From assembly GCA_023356515.1 (NCBI GenBank), contig JAKQYG010000158.1, positions 1-8,492 of the forward strand: a stretch of DNA of 8,492 bases, given 5' to 3'. Under the pieces are notes generated by a model. That model searched no databases, was not told where the DNA came from, and saw only the letters and a program-made list of their open reading frames with translations. The translations under genes were made by a program, and so were the position numbers. Within the stretch, counting starts at the first letter, position 1, and every line of letters starts with the position of its first letter. Source of the DNA: Trichodesmium sp. MAG_R04. GTDB lineage: Bacteria; Cyanobacteriota; Cyanobacteriia; Cyanobacteriales; Microcoleaceae. Below, piece after piece: positions 1-6,880 of this stretch.

Positions 1-468
1 TAACTTACCCATGGAAGTCAATTTAGCATGGCGTCCGTGGAGAGTTTGGTGAAAATTATCTCCTACATTAGAAAAACTCAAACAAACTTGTAAAAAATCT
101 GGGGGATAATAAACTAACTTTTCAGCCCATTCAATAGCGACAATACCTAAAGGTACTTCTAAACCTTCCCAATAAATTTCTAAGTTTAAGGCTTCTATCT
201 CTGAACTTTCTAAACGATATAAATCAAAATGATAAAGAGGAATTTTGCCAGAAAAATATTCATTAATTAATGTGAATGTGGGGCTATCAATTGTTTCGGT
301 TATTCCTAAACCTATCCCAATACCTTGAATAATGGTAGTTTTACCAGAACCTAAATTTCCCTCCAATAAAATTACACTGCCAGCAGGTAAAAATTTCCCT
401 AAACTTTTACCAAGGTTGTAAGTGGCTGCTGCATTTCCTAATGACAAAAATATTTCTTGACTTTTCAT
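1..468 (-). CDS. tsaE: tRNA t6A biosynthesis ATPase TsaE, 3' end cut by window edge
   Basis: Reading the minus strand from the ATG at 468-466 gives 156 open codons to the edge, starting MKSQEIFLSLGNAAATYNLG. TsaE is the small P-loop ATPase that works with TsaB and TsaD to place threonylcarbamoyl on A37 of ANN-decoding tRNAs. Seen in the sequence: Walker A GNLGSGKT (residues 37-44), the family block SPTFTLINEY (62-71), HFDLYRL (80-86) with its conserved Asp82, and AIEWAEK (111-117). These are the TsaE signatures in the right order. Family members are about 150-165 residues, so only the last few codons and the stop should be missing. No clear Shine-Dalgarno sequence precedes the start, which is common in cyanobacteria. 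The gene diverges from the helicase at 978. Identification is firm; only the C-terminus is unknown. Confidence 0.93.
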   Translation of the reverse strand, partial: MKSQEIFLSLGNAAATYNLGKSLGKFLPAGSVILLEGNLGSGKTTIIQGIGIGLGITETIDSPTFTLINEYFSGKIPLYHFDLYRLESSEIEALNLEIYWEGLEVPLGIVAIEWAEKLVYYPPDFLQVCLSFSNVGDNFHQTLHGRHAKLTSMGKL

Positions 469-554
469 TTAATTCTTACATAAAAAATTAGGGGTTTAGG
501 ATGAGATATTAAGATACTGAATGGCTATTAAGTGACCTGAATGAACTATTTCTT

Positions 555-577
555 CCTTAATATTCTGAATATTAAGG
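555..577. repeat. Perfect 23-base palindrome
   Basis: Arms CCTTAATATTC (555-565) and GAATATTAAGG (567-577) are exact reverse complements around a single T at 566. It lies about 90 bases upstream of the tsaE start. Its very short centre and AT-rich arms suit a dimeric protein-binding site or a mobile-element tip better than an RNA hairpin. No poly-T run follows on either strand, so a terminator is unlikely. Function unknown. Confidence 0.6.
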
Positions 578-611
578 CCAAATGTAGATAGTATCTTTCA
601 TCAAACAATTG

Positions 612-816
612 TTAAGCAAAACTTACAAGCAGTGTGTCAACCTGTTTTTTTTGTTTAACATGGCCTTGAGTCTCATTTAGAGAAAGTGATTTTCGCACAA
701 AGCTTTTAGGCTACACCAAATCTCTGTGCAATTTTTCTAATTGAAGTTTCACCTTGAGAGTAAGCCTTGAGTATTTTTTTTTTCTGAAGTCGATTGAGTA
801 AGCTTTTATTTAGTTC
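612..816 (-). pseudogene. IS630-type transposase N-terminal relic, frameshifted
   Basis: On the minus strand, 816 down to 709 reads SLLNRLQKKKILKAYSQGET, then SIRKIAQRFGVA, a helix-turn-helix DNA-binding segment like the N-terminus of cyanobacterial IS630-family transposases. The frame then meets a TAA. Skipping one base (the A at plus 708) restores a continuous match: KSFVRKSLSLNETQGHVKQK, with the KSF and TQGHV-KK blocks I remember from this family. The frame closes at 614-612. Only about 68 codons remain of a protein that is normally about 300 residues. There is no start codon, no catalytic DDE region and no visible terminal repeats, so this is a dead fragment. The family assignment is from memory of the motif pattern. 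Confidence 0.65.
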
Positions 817-862
817 TTAATAAACTTTATATTACTATACCTTATTTACCTGCAATCTGCTG

Positions 863-868
863 TATAAT
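863..868 (+). promoter_or_regulatory. Possible -10 element for the helicase gene
   Basis: An exact TATAAT hexamer lies about 110 bases upstream of the helicase start. No convincing -35 hexamer sits 16-18 bases upstream, and the preceding TG is one base too close for a canonical extended -10. In AT-rich DNA a chance match is quite possible. Confidence 0.25.
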
Positions 869-977
869 ATTTTATGGTAGGGGCTTTATTATCCAAATTA
901 AAGTAAAACTGGAATTTGGAGATCAAAAATTGTCATAAAGTAGGCGAAAAAAAGTAGTATATCTGAAAGTAGCGAAA

Positions 978-2366
978 GTGAATATTTTAGTAGAAAATTT
1001 AGGAATTCCTAGAATGCCATCTCATTTAAAACTACGATCTTATCAGCAACAAGCTGTTAATAATTGGTTTGCTAATAGAGGTAGAGGAATTTTAAAAATG
1101 GCAACTGGTACTGGTAAAACAATAACTGCTTTAGCGATCGCTACTCAACTTTATCAAAAAATCAGCTTACAAGCATTAATTGTAGTTTGTCCTTATCGTC
1201 ATTTAGTAACTCAATGGGGAAGAGAATGTAAAAAATTTGCTCTCCAACCAATTCTAGCTTTTGAGAATGTACATACTTGGCAAAATAAACTTTCTACTAC
1301 ACTTTATAATATTCATTCTGGTCATCTAAAATTTATTTCTATTATTACTACTAACTCTACTTTTATCTCAGATAGTTTTCAATCTCAACTTAAATATTTT
1401 CCTGAAAAAACTTTGATTATTGGGGATGAAGCTCATCATTTAGGTTCCCCAAAATCAGAGAAAAGCTTACCAAAAAATATTGGCTTAAGACTTGCGCTAT
1501 CTGCAACTCCAGAAAGATATTTTGACGACCAAGGAACTACAGCAATTTTAGATTATTTTGGTCAAATATTGCAACCAGAACTAACTTTAGCTAATGCTAT
1601 TCAACAAGGTGCTTTAGTCCGTTATATTTATCATCCAATTTTAGTAGAATTGACAGAGGATGAAAGTAGAAATTACGTAAAACTAACCTCTAAAATTGGT
1701 TGGGCATTATTGTTATCAGAAAAAGAGAATGCAGAAATAGATCAAGAAGATTTAACAGCTTTATTAATACAGCGTTCTCGATTAATTGCTTCAGCAAAAA
1801 ATAAATTAACAACATTAAAAAAATTAATGGCAAATCGTTTACAAACAACTCATACTTTATTTTATTGTGGAGATGGATTTGTAGAAAAAGAAAATATTTC
1901 AGATTTACGACAAATGGAAGCAGTGGTAAAGATTTTAGGTTCAGAATTAGGTTACCGTGTTAATACTTATACTGCGAAAAATTCCATTAAACAAAGAGAG
2001 AAATTAAGAAAACAATTTGAAAGTGGAGAATTGCAAGGTTTAGTAGCAATTCATTGTTTAGATGAAGGGATAGATATACCAGCAATTAAAAATGCAGTTA
2101 TTTTGGCAAGTAGTCAAAACCCTCGACAATTTATTCAGAGAAGAGGCAGAATTTTACGCCCCCATCCTAGTAAAGAAAGGGCAACTTTATTTGATATGAT
2201 TGTTTTGCCTCCAGATATGGGTAGAAGTAGTTTACAAGTAGAACGCAATTTACTGAGAAAGGAGTTAAAACGCTTCTTAGAATTTGCTGATTTGGCGGAC
2301 AATGCTGGAGAAGCTAGGATAAAATTATTAAACATCCAAAAAAAATACGGATTATTAGATATTTAA
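978..2366 (+). CDS. Stand-alone SF2 DEAH helicase, possibly phosphorothioation-restriction related
   Basis: A 462-residue superfamily 2 helicase/translocase with a full motif set: LRSYQQQAV (19-27), Walker A ATGTGKT (42-48), DEAH (150-153), SAT (175-177), CLDEGIDIP (360-368) and QFIQRRGRILRP (384-395). The two RecA-like lobes fill almost the whole chain. There is no nuclease, methylase or HRDC-type extension. The overall look is of the XPB/Rad25 and type I restriction translocase group. From memory it resembles proteins annotated as DNA phosphorothioation system restriction enzyme, but no dnd genes are in this window, so that role is inference. The start used is GTG at 978; an in-frame stop lies at 936-938. 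ATG at 1014 (residue 13) is an alternative that keeps all motifs. No strong ribosome binding site marks either. It diverges from tsaE and converges with the antiporter. Confidence 0.85.
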   Translation: MNILVENLGIPRMPSHLKLRSYQQQAVNNWFANRGRGILKMATGTGKTITALAIATQLYQKISLQALIVVCPYRHLVTQWGRECKKFALQPILAFENVHTWQNKLSTTLYNIHSGHLKFISIITTNSTFISDSFQSQLKYFPEKTLIIGDEAHHLGSPKSEKSLPKNIGLRLALSATPERYFDDQGTTAILDYFGQILQPELTLANAIQQGALVRYIYHPILVELTEDESRNYVKLTSKIGWALLLSEKENAEIDQEDLTALLIQRSRLIASAKNKLTTLKKLMANRLQTTHTLFYCGDGFVEKENISDLRQMEAVVKILGSELGYRVNTYTAKNSIKQREKLRKQFESGELQGLVAIHCLDEGIDIPAIKNAVILASSQNPRQFIQRRGRILRPHPSKERATLFDMIVLPPDMGRSSLQVERNLLRKELKRFLEFADLADNAGEARIKLLNIQKKYGLLDI

Positions 2367-2378
2367 ATCTGAGAAATA

Positions 2379-2406
2379 GTAGGGACGTTCCATGCAACGT
2401 CCCTAC
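2379..2406. repeat. REP-like hairpin after the helicase, possible terminator
   Basis: Arms GTAGGGACGTT (2379-2389) and AACGTCCCTAC (2396-2406) pair perfectly around CCATGC, giving a near-complete 28-base palindrome 12 bases after the helicase stop. A loosely T-rich stretch (GGTTTTGTTT) follows, so it may end transcription. The identical 11-base arm recurs at 6720-6730, and I recall similar GTAGGGACGTT palindromes as dispersed cyanobacterial repeats. I therefore favour an interspersed repeat that may double as a terminator. Confidence 0.65.
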
Positions 2407-2437
2407 AAGGTTTTGTTTATGGCGATGTGGTTCATCA

Positions 2438-2796
2438 CTCACGGGGTGACAAGTAAACTTAATGGTAGATATAGTAAATAATTAGTAATAATTTGAGACA
2501 ATAAATTGAATTATTATTCAATTTAAAAAGAAAGCTTATTGAATTTGGGAGGTAGCGATCGCCAATTTACTCTTCTCCACCATCTGAGTTGATTATTTAT
2601 TCATTTAAAACTTTTGGAAATAGTTAAAAATATGATAAAAAAGGGTTAGTAATTACAAATAAAAATCAATAATAGTGAATATATTAGGCTTTTATTAAAA
2701 CCATATTAAGCAAAATTTGACTCCATCTCAAGTAGTAACATTACAAATATTACTATACTTAATAAAATAGAAAAGAGGCACTTATCACCCCGTGAG
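2438..2796. repeat. Pair of 17-base inverted repeats enclosing about 325 bases
   Basis: CTCACGGGGTGACAAGT (2438-2454) and ACTTATCACCCCGTGAG (2780-2796) are inverted copies matching at 16 of 17 positions. The enclosed DNA is AT-rich and non-coding. This is the layout of a miniature inverted-repeat element, but I see no clear target-site duplication. A shorter related core, GGGGTGACGAG, occurs singly at 4530-4540, so the motif may instead be a dispersed repeat present twice by chance. Confidence 0.45.
2502..2525. repeat. AT-rich hairpin
   Basis: Arms TAAATTGAAT (2502-2511) and ATTCAATTTA (2516-2525) are perfect reverse complements around TATT. The stem is weak and there is no adjacent T-run, so it is a poor terminator. 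It lies inside the 2438-2796 inverted-repeat pair. Confidence 0.4.
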
Positions 2797-2839
2797 GCCT
2801 AACACTATTTTAAGTTTGACACGCCACTACGAATAGTAT

Positions 2840-4474
2840 TCATGGGTAAGTCCTATTAATTTTTTCAACTACCACTACAGGAATTAAACTTCTTTCTAAA
2901 ACTGCTTGAGAAACTGACCCAACTAACACATTCTCCCATAAACGATGCCCCCTTTTCCCCATTACAATTTCTGCCACTCCATACTCTCGTGCAACTGAAA
3001 TTATTTCTTCCGATACTACACCCCCAACAATTAAAAACCGATATCGAATATCTGCCAAAAGTTTTCTTGTTTGCTGTCGCAGTTGCTTAATACTTCCTGT
3101 ATTATCAGACTGAATAACGTGTAAGACTACAACTTCCCCATCACAACGCCTTGCCAACTCTGCAACTTTTAATAATACCTCCTCAGCAAGTGGTGAAGTG
3201 TCGACTGCAGCTAACAAAACAATATGACGAGCGATCGCTACTTTTGTCGGATCGACTTCTCCTTTTTCTAACAGTTTTGGTGCTAAGGTAGGTATTGCCC
3301 AAGCTCCTAAAGGTGCTGTGACTAATATGGATAAGGCAGCGATCGCTAAAATTGTTTCCCCTCCCTCAATGCCTACTGCTAGAGGAATAGCTCCAATAGC
3401 AGCTTGCACAGTTGCTTTAGCAGAATTTCCAGGAAGCAAAAATAGACGTTCTTGCCAATTCCAATTACTGCCCAAAGTCGAGAGATACCAACCAAGCATC
3501 CGCCCGACCAAAGTACCCACAGCTAAAATTAACAACCCCACCAATAAGACATTTTCTAGCACTGGCAATGGGATACTGGCACCGAGCAAAACAAACAAAA
3601 CTATTTGTGCCACCACCCACAAAGTCTCAAAACCATTTCTTAACCGTCGTCCCAGGGGAGCATCAAATTCGATGACAAAAAATCCTGTTGCCATGACTGC
3701 CAAATAACCAGAAAATATGGGAAATTTTTCTGCTAATACCACTAACAATAGAGTTAAACTTCCTGCAACCAAAGTATCTTGAGTATAATTTTGAGTCCAA
3801 TTTTGTTTAACTAATAATAATACTAATATTCGCGCCATCAGCAACCCAGCGATCGCTCCAAAGATAATTTGCATAGTGACCTGAAATGGTAATATTTGTA
3901 ATGCGTCTAGAGTTACGCCACCTGGTAAAGTTATACTAGTAGTTGTTCCCTGGGATAAAAATGCCAGTAGTAAACTAAAAACTAACAACAGCAAAACATC
4001 TGACAAAGCACTACCAGTCAAAATTGCATCAGGAATACCTTTAGTTACTCCCCAACCGTAACTTTTGAGGCGCAACATTCCAGGAACAATAACTGCAGGA
4101 GACTCAGCACCAATGATACAACCTAATAATAACCCTGTCGCAAAATCAAAATTAAGTAGCCACATAGCTGCTAGGGCAATAACAATAGTTTCACAGGTTG
4201 CCGGAAGAAAACCTAACCGTAGTGCAACACTACCTTGTTGTATTAATTTTTCTCTATCTAAACCTAACCCTGCTTTCATCAAAATTATCGTGACAGCGAG
4301 GGTGCGCAGGGAGTCGGCAGCTTGCAAAATGCTAAAGTCAATGATATTGCTAATTTGGGGACCTAATAATATTCCCACTAATATCATTCCTACCAGTGGA
4401 GGTGCTTTTAACCTAAAGGCAATTTCACCTACAAAAAAGCCCATTAATAATATCAAAATAATACTTTCTAACAT
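2840..4474 (-). CDS. Cation:proton antiporter (SLC9B/NHA-like) fused to a UspA domain
   Basis: A 544-residue inner-membrane protein expected to exchange Na+ or K+ for H+. Residues 1-395 are a series of hydrophobic segments consistent with the about 12-helix monovalent cation/proton antiporter fold. Key blocks are MKAGLGLDREKL (66-77), GAESPAVIVPGML (122-134) and GIPDAILTGSALSDV (146-160). The second and third resemble the SPAVVVP and DD regions of NHA/SLC9B exchangers, with SD (Ser158-Asp159) where electrogenic relatives carry two acidic residues. Residues about 415-540 form a universal stress protein domain with an intact ATP-binding pattern G-2x-G-9x-G-S (Gly506, Gly509, Gly519, Ser520). 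This suggests nucleotide-dependent control of transport from the cytoplasm. The ATG start at 4474 leads straight into the first helix. The gene stands alone, divergent from aspS. Ion specificity cannot be read from the sequence. Confidence 0.88.
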   Translation of the reverse strand: MLESIILILLMGFFVGEIAFRLKAPPLVGMILVGILLGPQISNIIDFSILQAADSLRTLAVTIILMKAGLGLDREKLIQQGSVALRLGFLPATCETIVIALAAMWLLNFDFATGLLLGCIIGAESPAVIVPGMLRLKSYGWGVTKGIPDAILTGSALSDVLLLLVFSLLLAFLSQGTTTSITLPGGVTLDALQILPFQVTMQIIFGAIAGLLMARILVLLLVKQNWTQNYTQDTLVAGSLTLLLVVLAEKFPIFSGYLAVMATGFFVIEFDAPLGRRLRNGFETLWVVAQIVLFVLLGASIPLPVLENVLLVGLLILAVGTLVGRMLGWYLSTLGSNWNWQERLFLLPGNSAKATVQAAIGAIPLAVGIEGGETILAIAALSILVTAPLGAWAIPTLAPKLLEKGEVDPTKVAIARHIVLLAAVDTSPLAEEVLLKVAELARRCDGEVVVLHVIQSDNTGSIKQLRQQTRKLLADIRYRFLIVGGVVSEEIISVAREYGVAEIVMGKRGHRLWENVLVGSVSQAVLERSLIPVVVVEKINRTYP

Positions 4475-4517
4475 AAGAGGGAATATGCAAGAAAAAAGAA
4501 GGATAGACTAAAAATGT

Positions 4518-4523
4518 ATTATA
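4518..4523 (-). promoter_or_regulatory. Possible -10 element for the antiporter
   Basis: Read on the minus strand this is an exact TATAAT, 44 bases upstream of the antiporter ATG, a normal distance for a short leader. No clear -35 hexamer is seen at 16-18 bases. The GGGGTGACGAG motif lies just upstream of it. Confidence 0.35.
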
Positions 4524-4824
4524 TCTGAAGGGGTGACGAGACGGCTAAAAACTTATTAGGTGGCAGGTGGTACGGTTTGATGTTTACTAAAATTCATTAC
4601 TACAATTTGAGCAGACGGACGAGCGATCGCTTAAGCTAAAATGCTTCAGTTTAAAAGCTTGACATAATTACAATTTTGTGGTAGAGGAAGAGATTAAGCG
4701 ATCGCTACACCCTTCCCCAAAAACTTTTTAGACTATAGTAAATTTAGAGATACAGTTTTTTTCATATGTTAAAAATAAAGATTTATCCTGGAAACAGAGT
4801 GGCCAGTTGTGTAAGTTCTAATAA

Positions 4825-4833
4825 TGATATAAT
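4825..4833 (+). promoter_or_regulatory. Extended -10 promoter for aspS
   Basis: TGATATAAT is an exact match to the extended -10 form TGnTATAAT. It would start transcription near 4840 and give a leader of about 28 bases before the aspS ATG at 4868. The best -35 candidate, TTGTGT (4807-4812), is weak and at 15-base spacing, which an extended -10 can tolerate. Confidence 0.5.
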
Positions 4834-4867
4834 TTTTTCTTTAGTTAAATTTGTAATTTAGATAATT

Positions 4868-6655
4868 ATGCGAACCCATTATTGTGGCCAGGTAAATAGT
4901 AATAATATTGAAGAAACTGTGAACCTTTGTGGATGGGTAGACCGCCGTCGGGATCATGGGGGGGTAATTTTTTTAGACTTGCGCGATCGCTCTGGTATTA
5001 TCCAAATAGTCAGCGATCCAGAGCGCACACCAAACTCCTATCAAATAGCAGGAGATATTCGTTCCGAATATGTTGTACAAATCACAGGTCGAGTTAGTCG
5101 TCGCCCCGCAGATTCTCTCAACCTTAGACTTTCTACTGGAGAAATCGAAATTTACGCTGATGATATTCAACTGTTAAATGGTTTGGGTAAACAACTACCA
5201 TTTCAAGTTTCCACTACTGAAACAGAAACAGTACGAGAAGAATTACGACTAAAATATCGGTATTTAGACTTGAGAAGGGAGCGTATGACTCGCAACTTGT
5301 TATTACGCCATGAAGTTGTCAAAGCGATACGTCGTTTTCTGGAAGACGAACAAAATTTTTTGGAAATTGAAACCCCTATGCTTACCCGCTCTACTCCAGA
5401 AGGAGCGAGGGATTATCTAGTTCCCAGTCGCGTTCATCCTGGAGAATGGTTTGCCCTACCCCAGTCTCCCCAACTTTTCAAGCAAATATTGATGATTTCT
5501 GGTTTTGACCGTTATTATCAAATCGCCCGTTGTTTCCGGGATGAAGATTTGCGAGCAGACAGACAACCAGAATTTACTCAGTTAGATATGGAAATGAGTT
5601 TCATGTCTGAGGAAGAAATTCTTCAATTAAATGAGCAGTTGGTAGCTTACATTTTTCAAAAAGTAAAAAGTATAGACTTACCTTTACCATTTCCCCGACT
5701 GACTTATGCGGAAGCGATGGAACGCTATGGTAGTGATAAACCTGATATTCGGTTTGGTTTAGAATTGGTGGATGTCTCTGACTTGGTGAAAGATTCTGGT
5801 TTCAAAGTATTTTCTGGTGCTATTGCTAAAGGCGGAATAGTGAAAGTTTTGCCCATTCCTGGAGGTAACGATGCTATCTCCAATGTTAGAATTAAGCCTG
5901 GTGGTGACTTGTTTAAAGAAGCGAGTGAAGCAGGAGCAAAAGGTTTAGCTTATGTTCGCGTCAAAGAGGGAGGTAAAATAGATACTATTGGAGCTATTAA
6001 GGACAACCTCACCAATGAGCAAAAACAGGAATTACTCAAACGTACTAATGCTCAACCTGGTCATTTGTTGTTATTCGCTGCGGATAAAGCAAATACTGTT
6101 AACAAAACCTTAGACCGTCTCCGGTTAGTTTTGGGGGAACAGTTAGGATTAATTGATCAGGATCAAATTAGTTTATTGTGGGTAACTGACTTTCCAATGT
6201 TTCAATGGAATGAGGAGGAAAAACGTTTGGAAGCTTTGCACCACCCCTTTACTGCACCTCACCCAGACGATCTTAATGATCTGAAGACCGCACGAGCCCA
6301 AGCTTATGATTTGGTGTTTAATGGTTATGAAGTCGGCGGTGGTAGTCTGCGAATATATCAACGGGATGTGCAGGAAAAAGTATTTGAAGCTATCGGTTTA
6401 TCTGATGAGGAAGCTCATAATAAGTTTGGCTTTTTATTGGAAGCGTTTGAATATGGTACTCCTCCCCACGGTGGTATTGCATATGGTTTGGATCGGTTAG
6501 TGATGCTGTTAGCAGATGAGGAGTCTATTCGGGATGTAATTGCATTTCCGAAGACTCAGCAGGCAAAGTGTTTGTTAGCAAATGCACCCTCTGAGGTTGA
6601 TAAAAAGCAGTTGAAAGAATTGCAAATTAGTTCTATTTTTAAGCCGAAGTCTTAG
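4868..6655 (+). CDS. aspS: Aspartyl-tRNA synthetase (bacterial type, with GAD insertion)
   Basis: A complete 595-residue class IIb synthetase that charges tRNA-Asp in the cytoplasm. The N-terminal OB-fold anticodon-binding domain (about 1-105) contains CGWVDRRRDHGG. The catalytic domain starts near 125; motif 2 includes RCFRDEDLRADRQPEFTQLD (221-240) and motif 3 includes GIAYGLDRL (536-544) with Arg543. The bacterial-specific GAD insertion lies about 290-420. Length and domain order match the family, with no gap or frameshift. His30 in the anticodon-binding domain replaces the Leu seen in E. coli. In Pseudomonas the equivalent His goes with a relaxed enzyme that also charges tRNA-Asn, so this one may feed the GatCAB amidation route; that is inference. 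ATG at 4868 aligns with the family N-terminus; there is no strong ribosome binding site. Confidence 0.97.
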   Translation: MRTHYCGQVNSNNIEETVNLCGWVDRRRDHGGVIFLDLRDRSGIIQIVSDPERTPNSYQIAGDIRSEYVVQITGRVSRRPADSLNLRLSTGEIEIYADDIQLLNGLGKQLPFQVSTTETETVREELRLKYRYLDLRRERMTRNLLLRHEVVKAIRRFLEDEQNFLEIETPMLTRSTPEGARDYLVPSRVHPGEWFALPQSPQLFKQILMISGFDRYYQIARCFRDEDLRADRQPEFTQLDMEMSFMSEEEILQLNEQLVAYIFQKVKSIDLPLPFPRLTYAEAMERYGSDKPDIRFGLELVDVSDLVKDSGFKVFSGAIAKGGIVKVLPIPGGNDAISNVRIKPGGDLFKEASEAGAKGLAYVRVKEGGKIDTIGAIKDNLTNEQKQELLKRTNAQPGHLLLFAADKANTVNKTLDRLRLVLGEQLGLIDQDQISLLWVTDFPMFQWNEEEKRLEALHHPFTAPHPDDLNDLKTARAQAYDLVFNGYEVGGGSLRIYQRDVQEKVFEAIGLSDEEAHNKFGFLLEAFEYGTPPHGGIAYGLDRLVMLLADEESIRDVIAFPKTQQAKCLLANAPSEVDKKQLKELQISSIFKPKS

Positions 6656-6674
6656 TGGGACTTACAGTATAAGG

Positions 6675-6717
6675 AGCAAGGAACTCACCCCCTTGCTGAA
6701 AAAGTCTTTTTCAAGCA
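6675..6717 (+). terminator. Two overlapping hairpins after aspS, possible terminator
   Basis: Hairpin one pairs AGCAAGG (6675-6681) with CCTTGCT (6691-6697) around a 9-base loop. Hairpin two pairs TGCTGAAAAAG (6694-6704) with CTTTTTC-A-a-GCA (6706-6717), with one bulged base. They share TGCT (6694-6697), so in RNA they exclude each other. They begin 20 bases after the aspS stop. The run of T (6707-6711) lies inside the second stem, following hairpin one at a distance of 9 bases, so this is not a textbook terminator. Confidence 0.45.
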
Positions 6718-6719
6718 TA

Positions 6720-6778
6720 GTAGGGACGTTACATTCCACATTCCGCAGGATTTTATGTGCTACACTTGCGGAATGTGG
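6720..6778. repeat. Interspersed palindromic repeat between aspS and gyrB
   Basis: It begins with GTAGGGACGTT (6720-6730), identical to the arm of the hairpin at 2379. A perfect 12-base inverted repeat follows, CCACATTCCGCA (6736-6747) and TGCGGAATGTGG (6767-6778), with a 19-base loop. It lies between convergent genes and could slow both transcripts, but no T-run follows on either side. It looks like a dispersed repeat family member. Confidence 0.6.
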
Positions 6779-6880
6779 GTTTAATTTAGCCAAGCTGTCA
6801 TAGTGCTGATCGCTTTTCGAGAGCAAGCAAATGTGAGTTACACTATCCAACATCAACTCCCATGTGCTCACCTTAAGAGA

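Larger units (their letters stand above)
469..977. other. 509-base spacer between divergent tsaE and helicase genes
   Basis: This non-coding stretch lies between the two divergent starts and must hold promoters for both. It contains a perfect 23-base palindrome (555-577), the relic of an IS630-type transposase (612-816, minus) and a TATAAT hexamer (863-868). I see no intact reading frame of meaningful length and no RNA gene. Confidence 0.7.
2367..2839. other. 473-base AT-rich spacer between convergent genes
   Basis: No credible gene is visible on either strand. The spacer holds a REP-like hairpin (2379-2406), two inverted copies of a 17-base motif (2438-2454 and 2780-2796), an AT-rich hairpin (2502-2525) and one HIP1 octamer (2555-2562). 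Helicase and antiporter transcripts both end here. Confidence 0.7.
4475..4867. other. 393-base divergent promoter region, antiporter/aspS
   Basis: No gene is visible. It contains two HIP1 octamers (4623-4630 and 4698-4705, both inside the longer palindrome AGCGATCGCT), a copy of the GGGGTGACGAG motif (4530-4540), and candidate -10 elements facing both ways (minus at 4523-4518, plus at 4828-4833). A TTGACA at 4659-4664 has no good -10 at the proper distance. Confidence 0.65.

Noticed and set aside
3318..4511. Two plus-strand frames (3318-3707 and 4065-4511) opposite the antiporter
   Set aside because: They are antisense shadows of a well-supported membrane protein, and their Lys/Pro/Thr/Asn-rich translations match no family.
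4659..4687. TTGACA as a -35 box for aspS
   Set aside because: The bases at the proper -10 distance read TAGAGG, a poor hexamer, and the extended -10 at 4825-4833 is much better placed.
6662..6871. 69-codon minus-strand frame between aspS and gyrB
   Set aside because: It runs through the overlapping hairpins and the 12-base inverted repeat, has no family resemblance, and lies in spacer DNA.
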